A stretch of DNA of 64,000 nucleotides from Hericium rajendrae (GCA_033439255.1 CM065880.1:1302001-1366000); one strand, 5' to 3'. Positions 36,171 through 47,632 are shown, counted from the first letter of the stretch. Notes: generated by a model not told the origin, from the sequence alone. Numbers and translations are program-made.

Positions 36171-37839
36171 ATGGCTTCAGTCACCATCGATGATGGCAGT
36201 GTCGCGAAGGCAGGCTCCCTTACGGATGAACAAAAGCAATGGCTCCGAACAAAGTATCTCCCCAACTTTCTTGCGTTGCAAGATAATACACTTGCGAAGG
36301 GAGACCAGTCTAATTGGGTAAGGCAGACAGTCCTCGATGACTTCCACAACCACTTCATGAAAACCACGAGCCGTACGGAAGTTTTTGAGGTATGTCTTAA
36401 TTACTGATGTTCGCCTTGATCATATTTCTCATACATCTTCTGTGTACAGAAAATCAAGCGATGGTTCTATAATCAAGGGTCCAAAGCTGGGAAAATCAGG
36501 CCTCTGATGGTGAAGCCACCGAAGAAGCCAAGGCAGATGAACGGCAAATTCTTGTTTCATCTTGCGGAGGCCGTTCAAATCCGTGATGGAATGCAAGATC
36601 TCCGTGAGAAGACTGGCGAGCAAGACAACCTCAAGTTGTGGAGGCAAGCGGCAAGGAATAGTTGGCTGGAGCTCACGCCAGATGAGCAAACGGAGTGGCA
36701 TGCGAAGGCTGGGCAATAGAACGAAGAGCGCAACAAGCCTCCGCCTGTGAAACACATTTACGAGTGAGTAGAATCTTTGTTGAATGTCGTTGGGATGTAA
36801 CTAATCGCTCACTTCGTCATTTAGCAACCAACCTGGTGTTCTCCCTGCTGTTGTAGGGGCACTTGCACCATTGTGCGGGTACGATTGGAACCAATATGGC
36901 GACGTGGTTTTTTTTGTTCAAGGCGCATTCAGAAATGCCGAGGGGCGAATTAAGACATTCCAGTGCATACCGTTTTATCATGCTGCAGCTTTCGAATGCT
37001 AACTCATGTGCCATGGTGTATGCAGCACCTCGGTGCAAGATGGTCCTATGGGTTTCAGGGCAGATAAGATTGATGATTATAAAACCGGGTTCCGACGGCA
37101 GTTCAAGGAATGGGCAGAGGAAGTTCTTCCAAGTATGTATCATGCCTTGCCTGTCATCCTTTCGGCACTGATCATGCTGCCAGTACGGGAAAGCGAAGAG
37201 TCCAAAGATGATACACATGGTAGTATTCAATTCGATTCAAGCGGGTGCCTGATACTTCCTCCCTTGCAAATGGAAACCATCACACCCCTCGATCTAGGCA
37301 AAGTTCTTCAGGAAGTGTTTAAAGCGCTATGGGGTATGTACTACATTCTTCGCATTCAATTCAATTCAATTGATTAAAATATTCTGCTCCCTAGCTCGTT
37401 GTGCACCGAATGGAGCAGCGTACAGAAAGGTCCCATGGGCGCTCATTAACGAACACAGAGCCACCTTCATCAGAAATGCAAAAGAGTTTAGCCATTTCAA
37501 CATCAGTACTCTTACAAACTATCTGGCCATACCTGATTGCACCTGGGAGCAACATTCAGACACATCAGGCAATCATGCAGGGTATAGTACCACAGATACA
37601 ATCAGATTTATATCTGGTCTCAGATTTTACTTCTGATCTCAGATTTATGCCTGGCTCCAGATTTTATGTCTAGCTCCAGATTTCATATCTGCTTCAGATT
37701 TCATGTCTGGCCTCAGATTTAAAGCTGATAGCAGCTTTAAACCTGATAGCAATTTTAAATCTGATATCATACATTGAATTTATGCTTTTCAATCAATTAA
37801 TATATCTATAGACTACACAAACATCATATCAACCACATA

Positions 37840-38061
37840 CATCAGGAACCCTACAAACTTTCTGCTGTGTCTGATGTATCTGATTGTATCTGATTGTTCT
37901 TATAAATCTGAAATCTTATAAGTTATTTCTGATTATTTCTGACAGATGACACCCGTCTTAGGCGTCTGACTACCTGATGAATCTGAATGTTGTTATCAGT
38001 TTCTCCAGATTTCAATCAGATTTTATAAGATTTTATAAGATAGTTTGTAGGGTTCCTGATG
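37840..38061. mobile_element. MITE5: 222-bp CATC-ended MITE inside element E
   Basis: Ends are CATCAGGAACCCTACAAACT and GTTTGTAGGGTTCCTGATG, with TA duplicated on both sides. It is noncoding and younger than element E, into which it inserted. Confidence 0.8.
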
Positions 38062-38081
38062 TAAGTAATCATTCTAATCTC

Positions 38082-39000
38082 AACTACAAAAAAAAAGCAA
38101 AAAGGCTTCAAATATAACAACATCAGGCTGAAAAACATAACAAAGATTATAAGACTTATCTTAGAACTACCAAAAAAGTAAAACAAACTACAAAAATAAC
38201 AACATTACAAAGATAAGAAAAAGCGAAAATTGATTAAAAAGATAACAACACTTACCTTATAATGACTACAAAAAAGCAAAAATAAATCTGAAAGACTACA
38301 ACTTTATTAGTCTTAACAAGATAACAAAGATAACAAAACTTATCTTAGAAGTGTAGTCAAGACTACAAAAAGCGAAAATATACAAAAAAGATAACAATAT
38401 AGATGTAAGGAACATAAGAAAGATAACAAAGCTTACCTTAAAAGTATACCAAAGTGTACAAAAAGCGAAAATGTAAGAAAACATAACAAAACATAACTTA
38501 CAATGATAAGAAAGACTACAAAAAAGCGAAATATAGTGAAAAGGTTACAATATTAGTGTAAGCAACATAAGAAAGATAACAAATCATACCTAAGAAGTAT
38601 AACAAAGACTACAAAAAAGCGAAAATGAACTAGAAAGATAACAACATCAGTTGTAATAAGATAACAAAGATAACAAAACTTACTTTAACAATGTAACAAA
38701 CACTACAAAAAGCAAAAAGATAACAACTTAAAAGGTAACAAACCTTACCTTACAGTTATAGCAATGACTACAAAAAAGCGAAAAGTGTACAAAAAGATAA
38801 CAACATTAGTTGTAGTAAGATAACAAAGATAACAAATGCTTACCTTAGAAGTGTAGCAACACTACAAAAAAGCGAAAATAGATCAGAAAGATAACAAAGT
38901 CAACAATACTTATCTTAGGAGTAGTAGTCACATAACTACAAAAAAACGAAAATGAAGTCAAAGGTAACAAAGATAACAAACTTACCTTCAAGAGCAGAGA
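38082..39000 (-). repeat. Tandem array of donor/acceptor-like units (candidate microexon array) in element E
   Basis: On the minus strand the motif TTTTCGCTTTTTTGTAG, or close variants, recurs about eleven times (near 38940, 38868, 38773, 38703, 38612, 38520, 38460, 38364, 38272, 38215 and 38090 in plus coordinates). In most units it is followed after 17-24 bases by an AAG/GTAAG or AAG/GTATG donor-like word (for example near 38985, 38840, 38748, 38590 and 38432). Intron-like stretches of 45-75 bases rich in TTGTTATC lie between. The unit length is 60-100 bp. No open frame spans it. Confidence 0.7.
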
Positions 39001-39059
39001 TGATGGTGGTTGCAGAGAGAGAGGTATTTCGGAGCAAACTCGTCTGATATGTCTTTTAA

Positions 39060-40080
39060 TCGGAGTTTAAATCAGCCACATAGCCACAATTGAACAAAGA
39101 CATATGATCTGGCACTTGTAGCTCGCTCAATTCGTATCCGATTTCGACGTTCTTAGATGCGTTCGAAAGGTCTTTTTAACCGCTTTCCAACGAGCCTTTA
39201 TATGCCATGTTATGTGCAAAACTCGTGGAACGCGGTGCATTTTTGTTTTGGAAGAAGATTGATTGATATCTCAGTCAATTCTGGGCGCTTTTTCTCGATC
39301 TTGGATGCATTGGAAAGGGATGAATAATCGCTTTCCAATAATACCTCATAGACTGTGTCATGTGAAAAATTCATAAGATGCAATTCATTTTTGTTTTCGA
39401 TCTTCTGAGAAGAAGATAGAGGGGTACCTTGCTCAATTTGTATCCGATTTCGACGTTCTTAGATGCATCGGAAAGGTCTTGTCAGCTGCTTTCCAGCAAG
39501 CCTTTATACACTATGTTATGTGCCGAACTCATGGAATGCAATGCATTTTTGTTTTGAAGGAAGATTAAATGATATCTTAGTCAATTTTGGATGCTTTTTC
39601 TCGATCTTAGATGCATCAGAAAGGTGTGAAAAATAGCTTTCCAACAAGCCTTCATAGACTATGTCATGTTCAAAATTCATAGGATGCAATCCATTTTTGC
39701 TTTTGATCTTCTAAGAAGAAGATAGAGCAGTATCTCATTCAATTCACATCTGCATCTGATTTCAATGTTCTTAGATGTTTTCAAAAGATATCTTCAATGG
39801 CTTTCCAACAAGCCTTTATATGCTATGTTATGTGCAAAACTCATGGAATGTGATGTAGTTTTATTTTGAAAGAAGATTGAATAATATCTTAGTCAATTTT
39901 AAGTGTTTTGTCTAATCTTAGATGCATTGAAAAGGTCTGATTTACTGTATTTCAATAAGATCTTGTACAGTCTGATACCTGCAAAACTCATTTGTGCAGG
40001 ACCATTTCTGCTTTTGATCTTAAACTAGAGATCTTGATTTATCTCAATTAGTTTTTGTCGAAAGCCCTATGTAATTGCTT
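39060..40080. repeat. Tandem repeat, period about 150-160 bp, about six copies, in element E
   Basis: The landmark GAAAGGT...GCTTTCCAACAAGCC occurs near 39166, 39314, 39471, 39620 and 39783, with a more diverged copy near 39930; each is followed by a TATGTTATGTGCAAAACTCATGG and T-rich GTTTTGAAAGAAGATT stretch. It resembles the shorter array at 11680-12187. Confidence 0.75.
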
Positions 40081-42123
40081 TTCAATAAGCTCTTATGTAT
40101 TATATTGTACTATTTTGACCATAGTTTCACTGGAAGTAATCTGTGACCTTAGTCTACTAATCTAGAGGAAGTTTACAGCTAAAGGTGATCTACTTGAACC
40201 TTGAGTTTGTAATAACTTTGTCAATCACTTTCTATATCAGCAAATGCCTAGTACATGAATTGGAGCAATTTTTAGTTTACTTTGATTTATCAAAAACCTT
40301 CAAAACTTTTTATTTGACCTGCAAGACATTTGACAATATCTAATTGTATCTGCATGACCTATAGCAGTTGCATCAGATACTAACATGCCTTGCAAGTTGG
40401 CACCTGCACTTGTTAATTTTTGATTATTCTGCTTGATTTGATATTGAGCTAAAATTTAAATGTAAGTTGATATCTGACTATGTCTGAGAGATTACACCTG
40501 TCTGGCTAAACTGACAAAAAAAATTAATCTAATAAACATTCAGAATCTGAAAAATATTCAAAATCTGACTGTGTCAAGATTATACCCTGCCTGATCTGTC
40601 TGACAACAAAAAATCTGAAAGATATCCAAAATCTAAATGTGTCTGAGAGACTACACCCTGCCTGGCTGACCTGACAAGAAAAAAAAATCTGATTAACATC
40701 CAAAATCTGGAGAACATCCAAAATCTGAACAACATTCAAAATCTGACTGTATCTGGGAGACTACACCCTGCCTGATCTGTCTGACAGTAGAAGATATTTC
40801 AAATCTGATTAGATCTGAGTGTAAATACATATCTGATAAAATCTGACTCTACCTGACTTGCCTGATTTTGTTTGTGACCAGGAATGAACAATCTGTCAGG
40901 TATATAAGGTGATCAGACAAGATCAGACAGAATAAGTTCCAGCAGAAAGTTTGTAAGAGTACTGATGAAGACTCTGGAACCAACAAAAATGAATCCGCGC
41001 AACGTTTTCGAGCTCACTGACATCATTCAAAATGTGAGTGCAGACGAGCCATACCCCTTTGCATTCATCATGGAGAATGAGGGGCATCAGCTTCTGGGCC
41101 TAGGTACTGGTGTTCGGGAGGACAGTCCCGGGACTGATCGCCCGCCCTCACAGCCACTCTCTCCAACACCACCCCCACCTCCTCACCCACGTCCCGTACC
41201 GGTTCCTGCCCGGAAGCCTCAACCCGTGAAGATGACTGTGACATCACAGTCTGCACCGCCCGATGATGCTCTGCGAACTCCAGTTCGTGGCGGAATATCT
41301 ACGAGGCAAGATACAACTCCAGTGCAGCAACCACTATGGGCACCAGGTCTTTCGCAAGCATCTCGAGTGCGTACACCTGTGCCTATTGCCAGTATTTCCA
41401 CGATGCCTGCTGTGCGTTGTGCGGAATCTGCAAGCGAAGACATTGGACCTTCTGAGGCTGAGAACTCTGCGCTGGAGGTCGAGTCGGCATTGGAGACAGA
41501 CGAATTAGTATCGTCACAAAACCAGACTGAGGAGCCGAGGCCCACGTCGCCCCCGAATGCTGCCGCTGCTGCCGCCGACGACGATGACGAGGGTGACGAT
41601 GACACTGATCAGGACTCCGCTGCCGCTGATACCGACACCGGCCGACACTCGGACAGGATGCCGCCAAGAAGACGGCATGTTAACCAGGCTAGCAAGTCTT
41701 CCAGCCATCAAGGCAAAGACGACCAGCCATCAGACAAACGACGTCAGTGCGCCGTATCGGGGAAACACACGGAAGCAGTGGCAGAGAGGCGGTCTTCGAC
41801 TCGCGGAGCCGTGAAGCGCAAGGCAGACGAAGAGCAGCCAGTCACCGTACAACCTGCAAGATCGAAGCGAGTCACAAAGCAGAAGGCTCAGGAAGAGAAG
41901 CTAGCTCTTGTGCAACCTTCAAAACCGAAGCGAGGGGCAAAGCGCAAGGTTGATGAAGATGACTTGGTCACCGAAGAGCCCGTGAAGCGAAAGAGAGGGC
42001 AAGAAATGTACGTACTCCTTTTGTTACTTACTATAGACTGATGCTGACATTGTTCTAGTGCAACGAGCAATGCAAGGAAGCCTGTGACACGCATGAGTGC
42101 CAAGAACAACAATACACAGGCCG

Positions 42124-42704
42124 CATCAGGAAGGTTGACAACTTTCTGATTGACCTGACAATTTCTAACCCTACTGACAGCTTCTGATTGACCTGATCCA
42201 CCTGAAAGCAATCTTGGAAAGCAAATATCTGATCAGACTTTTACATTCAAGAGAAGACATTTATTGTCAGATATATATGTTTTTAATCTCTAACTAATAG
42301 ATATATCAAAATCTTTGATATCTGAAATTTTTGAAAATCTGAGAGTGTCTGATTTCAAATCTGGAGGTCAAATATCAGTCAGATGGATCAGACAGTGTCA
42401 GACACCATCAGATGCTCTCAGACAGTTGCAGATAAATTTCAGATATTTGACCTCCAGATTTGAAAAAATTCTCAGATCAGACACTCTCAGATTTAGAAAA
42501 TTTCAGATATCAGAAATTTTGTTATATCTATTAGTTAGAGATTACAAACTTATATATCTGACAATAAATGTCTTTACTTAAATGTAAAAGTTTGATCAGA
42601 TATTTGCCTGTTAAGATTGCTTTCAGGTGGATCAGGTCAATCAGGAGCTGTCAGTAGGGTTAAAAATTGTCAGGTCAATCAGAAAGTTGTCAACCTTCCT
42701 GATG
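42124..42704. mobile_element. MITE1: 581-bp foldback MITE
   Basis: Nearly the whole length folds back on itself: CATCAGGAAGGTTGACAACT at the left is repeated inverted at the right, with arms of about 255 bp around a short asymmetric centre (GATGGATCAGACAGTGTCAG). It interrupts the last exon of the homeodomain-like cargo gene. The flanking dinucleotides are CG and TG, so no perfect duplication is left. MITE2 and MITE3 are close copies. Confidence 0.88.
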
Positions 42705-42860
42705 TGGCACCTCTGCCCCTCATCGGTCAACACGGTTAGTATCAGACTTATAACTACATGATCTTATCTGATGGTATATCTTCAGCACGAAATAAGGCTT
42801 ACGAGGGTTCTGCAGGGTCATATAGTATTTCTTGCCAACATGTATGTACTGTTTGATCAG

Positions 42861-43435
42861 ATGATATTGGTTAATATTGGATGGGATTCGATGATGTCAG
42901 ATTCGATGATGTCGGATTCGATGAAGTCGGATTCGATAAAGTCGGATGGGATGTCATTGGAAAGTTGGATGGCTACGGATGAGATGGCTTGTGTTCGGAT
43001 ATGGTCAGATTGAGTCAGGAGGCTTGGTATTGGATTGGATGGGGTTGTAGAGAATCGGATGCTGTCAGATTCGTTTGTATGAGTTCGGATTTGTTTGGAT
43101 CGTGCAAGTCAGATTAGTGGATTGTTTGCAAGCATATAGGATCGGATTGTGACTTAGGATTGGATTGGACTGATCTATGGGAGTAGATTGTATATAGTTT
43201 ACGGTACTCAGATTGGATTGGATTGGATTGGATTGTTCTATTATATTTTGACTGCCCTAAGATTGATAATGTGTGCAGAATATTGGATATGATTGGATTG
43301 GATTACATGAGATTGTAACAATGGATACCTCTCTATATGTATTGGATGACATTTGTATAGGGTAAGTAACTGCCTTAGAACTTGTGGGTTGGATCAATCC
43401 ATAACCCCTTACAACTTATGGGTTGGATTAATCCT
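42861..43435 (-). repeat. Right terminal inverted repeat of the giant KDZ element
   Basis: Inverted partner of 22172-22802. It has fewer inner GATTCGATGAAGTCG-type minisatellite units but the same outer blocks, including ACTTGTGGGTTGGATCAATCC and the terminal CAACTTATGGGTTGGATTA. Confidence 0.85.
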
Positions 43436-43688
43436 ATGATATGCATAAGGTGCGAAGCGCACTATGCTGTCTGTGGGACTTGCCCGTCGCTGAATAGGCT
43501 TTCTGTTCGCGAGACGTGGCTGAAATGACAAATGGGCACCAATCAGGGCCTGAGATCCTGATTGAGTCCGAAGCGACAACTGTTTTGGCTGGGTGCCCAC
43601 ATCGTGGGCTTCTGCGCAAAGCTACCTGTATGCGGGGGCTTCTTTGGAGGCAATTCGCCAGGCACTTCTGTCTTGTCGCAGAGTCCTT

Positions 43689-45497
43689 ATGAACACTGAG
43701 TTGCAAGGCGACTCACTCCTCAGCACCTCATCTTCCATGGCTCGCGTGTACATCGACAACCACCCCAAGGGCATTCAGGCTCTCGAATGCCTCTTCGGGT
43801 CAGGCCACCCATGTGAAGGCGACCCTGGCAAGGTCTGGGCAGAGTGGATCACCCAGGTTGCCACTTGCTTGGTGAGTCCGCTGGCGCACGTTTTGCTTCT
43901 GTCCCCACTGACCACTACTCCTGACAGGGCCCTCTCTTGAGGTCGAATTCGGCCCACCTCGACAACGATTTCTTCCGCCGCGGGATCACCGATGCCCGTG
44001 TAGTCTTCAGCTGCCTCGAGCTGAAGTCCGACTGCAAGTGGGGTGCCAAGGTGCTCGATGTCTTTGAGCCCCCCAAAGACCCGACTGAGACAGAGGACCA
44101 GAAGACTGACGAGCTCGAGGAGAGTGACGACGACACCCCACTCGTGGCCGTGACACCCAAGGGCAAGGGGCCCGTGCAGGTCGCGCCTGTTTCAATGTGC
44201 AAGACAGGGCCCCCTAAGGGCAAAAAGGTGGTCGCGCCAACCAACGAGACCCCGCAGGCCTCGTCTTCCACGCGCACCAGGGCTCCGTCGCCGCCCCGCT
44301 TGCAGACCGGTGAGCAAGACCGCCTCGAAGTCGCCTCCCTGTTGACTGCCACCAGTGTCATAGATGCGTCTGCCGAGCAGGGTGTAGACCCAGCTCTGGA
44401 CGCTCCAGTGTCCGCCGCGACTTGCGCGGCCAAGCGCAAGGCCGTGGCACCTGTCGAGGAGGAGGAGGCAGGGGACGAGATTGTCGAGGTGCCCCTGCTG
44501 ACAAAGAGGGCGTGTACGGGACCGGCTGGTGCCATCGCTGCGAACAAGGGGAAAGGGAAGGCCAAGGCCAAGGAGCCCGATGAGAAGTGGGGTCTGGTAA
44601 GTACCCATCCACTCCACCTGTGCTCGACGCTAATTTTCTGTTTGCATAGTGCCTGCCCGAGCAGTGGTGCACCGCGTGCATCAATGAGGGCAAGGAGTGC
44701 CTCTGCCGGGTCCTCCCTGCAAAGAACGTCGGGCGCGCGAAGCACGAGCGGTGCTTCAAGTGCAGTGACAAGCGCACCTCCTGCCTCACCTGCGTTGACC
44801 TCAACGCACATCTGACGCAGATGGGTGTGCCCATCGTGGATCCCATTGCCGCGCGTGCTGCCGCGGCTTCTTCTGGTCTCGACCAGGTGGTCGACTCCCC
44901 TGTGGTCTTGCCGGGGATACCAGACCCCGCGGGTGCGCTCCGTAAGTCTCTACCCTGCTGTTGCTATGCGTTTGCTGACTGGGTGACCATCCTACAGCCC
45001 CGCTCGAGGCGCTCACATCTTGCCTTCCGTTCCCGGTCTCCGACAGCTTCCGTCCAGGGGCCTGGGACTACGTCGACCCCTACGCATGCATTCCGCGTGA
45101 TTTGTCGCTCCGTCGCACCCTGCTCGTGGAGACTGAGCGGCAGCTCGTCAGTTTGTACCTCCAGCGCATGTCAAACCACGGCCAGATCCTTGCCGTCAAG
45201 AGGCTCGTCATGGCCCTCTATACGGGCACGCACGGCGAGTATATCGCGGCAGAGGTGGATGAAGAGGGCAAGGTCACCAAGGATGAGCCTGCAGATGCTG
45301 CTAGCGACGCAGAGGGGGAGGCCGTGGCGAGTCCCACTGCGGGTCTGTCTTTGTGCCCGCTTGCGAGGGAGTCCCCCGTTCCTTCGGTCGAAGGTCCTGG
45401 TGAGCCGTTGGAACTGGCGGTGGCTCCTGTCATTGGTGGTGAGGCTGCTGTCGCTGAGGTGGCCGCGTCGGAGGAAGTTGTGCCAGCTGACTCCTGA
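43689..45497 (+). CDS. Hypothetical protein with a cysteine cluster, probably from a mobile element
   Basis: Four exons, 43689-43871, 43928-44596, 44650-44941 and 44998-45497, join with correct phases to an intact protein of about 547 residues. The N-terminal exon is compact (GIQALECLFGSGHPCEG); the second holds a disordered, charged linker with KGKGKAKAKEP; the third holds a cysteine cluster WCTACINEGKECLC, then CFKCSDKRTSCLTC, which may bind zinc. The last exon has a helical segment LLVETERQLVSLYLQRMSNH and an acidic tail. It lies just outside the right end of the giant KDZ element. I do not recognise the family; a Gag-like or transposon accessory protein is possible because a CTCCCCCTAACTGAAAA motif found near it (45925) also occurs at 21147 on the other side of the KDZ element. 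Confidence 0.65.
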
Positions 45498-46370
45498 TGA
45501 GCAGGGCTGTCATTTTGCACAGGGAGGGAAAGACCCTCCCCTTTAAATTTGCTATCTTGTTTTGTCATCGTGGAAGTTGTTGCATACGTTTTCTGTTGCC
45601 CAGGCCTTAGGCCCAGCTTTTTACTATAGGTTGCTCGTAATCGGGATGCCAAGTCCTACTGTATCATTGCTCCTGCTGAATGGGAGCCCATCTTGAAGTC
45701 TGAACCTGCGTGAATCTAAAGGGGAAAACCAGAAAGAAACAAGGTCACCCCAGGCGATCTTGTCAGGGCCTATACAATTGGTGAAGGTAAAGTCTGAGTG
45801 GTGGATGGTATGAAGATCGCCCAAGGCGAGTTTGTCGAAAGGCAAGTAACAATAGATTTATTTCGTGCGTGTGGGTATTGGTGGGGCATCCAAGGTCGTC
45901 AACATGCTTGACTGATGGCCTCTACTCCCCCTAACTGAAAAATGGACTGCCCTCAGTCCTCCTCACTAGTCGAGTGGGCAGAGGATGCTGCGGGCAAACT
46001 TGGTCGGGACCCAACTGTAGGGGTCTGTAAAGTATACTATAGTACTGATATAATAGCAAAGCCTAGTGAAAATAGCAGTTGAGTGGTGATTCCTGCTATT
46101 ATAGTAGTGTGATAGTATTTTGCTGACACTGCTGCATGTAGTAGTATTTTCACTCTAGTCAATAGCAATGTAGTAGTAATCTGAGCTCTAGAGGTACTGG
46201 CCAGCTATTGCCTGCATTTTCACTATAGTGAAATAGGCACAGAAAGTGGAGCCGAGGTGGTCCCAGTACTAGTAACTATACCCCTACAATTGCAGCAAAC
46301 CATAGTGGATTCGGCAGTTAGATAGTGTTTAGTACTACTATTGCTGCAATTGCAGTCTACTATAGTGTTG
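45498..46370. other. Noncoding region with CACTATAGTG-type palindromes
   Basis: Many TTTCACTATAGTGAAAT and ACTATAGTA words occur from 46030 on, suggesting a MITE-like or foldback element. There is no gene. Confidence 0.45.
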
Positions 46371-46645
46371 CTGTGCTGCAGGCCTGTAGTAGTATTTTGG
46401 GCCTTCTATTACAGGGTTCAGTAGTATTCTGGTGGGAGCACCACCCTGCTGGTGATTTCTGACATTTCACTATAGTAAACATTGCTATTTACTATAGTGA
46501 AATACCTGCTGTGCTGCAGGCCTGTAGTAGTATTTTGGGCCTTCTATTACCAGGGTCAGTAGTATTCTGGTGGGAGCACCACTCTGCTGGTGATTTCCGG
46601 CATTTCACTATAGTAAAAGTCGCTGTTTACTATAGTAAAATACCA
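46371..46645 (+). repeat. Two tandem copies of a 0.13 kb unit with ACTATAGT palindromes
   Basis: The unit GTGCTGCAGGCCTGTAGTAG through TTTACTATAGTGAAATA occurs at about 46371-46503 and again at about 46508-46645 with few differences. Confidence 0.75.
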
Positions 46646-47632
46646 CTGCTCACCGGGAGCGGCCCGTGGCTTCCGGGCTCGGGTTCCGAACGCTGTTTTC
46701 GGTACTTCCCGAACCTCGGCTTCGGGCTTTGGCCATCCCTACGCCCGTTGTGGCTGCCGGTCGTGGCTGCTCACGGGCGCTTATACCCTCTTCTCCCTGC
46801 TCCCTGCTCCCTCCTTGCTGCTCCCCCCTTCCCGCCCTCCTGTCCACCCTACGAGCCCCGTTTCGACCACAGCACTGACGCGACCACCTCCAGGCATCGC
46901 ATACCATTCATTTTCCCCTACGCTGCCGTTCGCTGGCCATTTCGCGAGCCCCCGTTCACCCTATCTGGGCCCCTCTGTCCCCAGTCCTGCCGTCCGCGCT
47001 CGTGCGCCCGCCATGCCAGCTTGGTTCCACCTCGTCGTCTACCATTCATTCCTCCCGGTGCTGCAGTTTGCTGGCCATTTCACGAGCCCGCCTGTTCACC
47101 CTGGCCGGGCGCCCCTCTTTCCCTGGTCCCGCCATCCGCGCTCATGCGCTCGTGCGCTCGTGCGCTCGTGCGCTCATGCGCTCGTGCGCTCATGCGCCCG
47201 CCACGCCCGCCATGCCCGCTTCGATCCACCCGCACGACCCAGGTGCCCTTTTCGCCCGCCCTACCGTTCGTATGCGTCCACCCGGCATGCCAGCTTCGCC
47301 CTGCGTTCCCTCCGCACCAGCTCTCGTATCGTGGATTTGGGAGGTTGGGTCAGAGCCAGGAGTATCTCCACGTTTAGTGCGTATTTCACTGTGCATCGAC
47401 ATCCTATCCACATGCTTATGATATCCAGCACTTTCAGTGTGCCCTGCCAGTCCCATCCATCCATTCACCCTGTCGTTCTTACATAGCAACCTGCTGTCCA
47501 GCCATTAGCACTTCCGTTTTTCTTCACTTATCCCCCAAGTTGTATACGCCTTGCATGTCATTAGTTATTTTGAAATCAAATACCCTCCCTGTACCAGCCT
47601 TGCACTCCACGACTGCCATTCTGCTGTTACTA
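46646..47632. other. C/T-rich low-complexity region with a short minisatellite
   Basis: Long open frames on several frames reflect composition (Pro, Arg, Ala, Ser) and not a gene. At about 47145-47205 the units CGCTCGTG and CGCTCATG repeat in tandem. Near 46855-47110 a CGAGCCC...CCATTTCGCGAGCC pattern recurs in diverged form. Confidence 0.5.

Larger units (their letters stand above)
37501..40967 (-). mobile_element. Element E: 3.5 kb CATC-ended TIR element with a splice-site array
   Basis: The ends CATCAGTACTCTTACAAACT and GTTTGTAAGAGTACTGATG are inverted repeats, flanked by AA (37499-37500 and 40968-40969). Removing the element plus one AA rejoins the interrupted exon in frame (EFSHF, then KTLEPTK). 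Its presumed sense strand is minus: a CT-rich leader near 39040, a donor GTAAG at 38985, and then a tandem array of donor/acceptor motifs down to 38082. The other half holds a 150-160 bp tandem repeat (39060-40080). Both subterminal zones are rich in TCAGA and ATCTGA words (37580-37780; 40440-40930). No protein is encoded. It shares the TTTTCGCTTTTTTGTAG motif with elements B, C and D. Confidence 0.82.
36171..42739 (+). pseudogene. Homeodomain-like KDZ cargo gene, broken by element E, MITE1 and a stop
   Basis: Exon 1 (36171-36389) and exon 2 (from 36450) encode a helical region ending in KIKRWFYNQGSKAGKIRP, which resembles the recognition helix of a homeodomain (WFxN). Then follow ELTPDEQTEWHAKAGQ, a TAG at 36717-36719, and after further introns VLPAVVGALAPLCG and a C-terminal half. 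The coding exon is cut at 37500 by element E; it resumes at 40968 with KTLEPTKMNPRN and a long disordered Pro/Lys-rich tail with three Val-Gln-Pro-rich direct repeats (41820-42000). MITE1 interrupts the last exon at 42124. The layout matches the gene at 56484-58956, so this is a recurrent KDZ-associated family. DNA binding is inferred from the WFxN motif only. Confidence 0.6.
22172..43435. mobile_element. Giant KDZ transposon (about 21.3 kb) with 0.6 kb terminal inverted repeats and cargo genes
   Basis: The sequences 22172-22802 and 42861-43435 are inverted copies of each other, beginning GATTGATCCAACCCATAAG at the left end and matching base for base over long stretches at the right. Between them lie a KDZ transposase (minus strand, ending inside the left repeat), antisense pieces of RFC1 and a SNF2-type gene, and three plus-strand cargo genes. 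Younger elements D (30374), E (37501), a small MITE inside E, and MITE1 (42124) are inserted in it; without them it would be about 14.5 kb. I could not find a clear target-site duplication outside the ends. KDZ (Kyakuja-Dileera-Zisupton) elements are known to be large and abundant in Agaricomycetes. Confidence 0.75.

Noticed and set aside
38082-39000. CRISPR array
   Set aside because: Units vary from 60 to 100 bp, repeats are diverged and carry splice-like motifs, and the genome is eukaryotic.
42124-42704. Perfect 2-bp duplication at MITE1
   Set aside because: Flanks are CG and TG; simple removal of the MITE without any duplication keeps the host frame, so the original target cannot be stated.
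46511-47486. Open frames of 223-288 codons rich in Pro, Ser, Arg and Cys
   Set aside because: Low-complexity C/T-rich DNA with an 8-bp minisatellite, several frames open together, no introns or domains.
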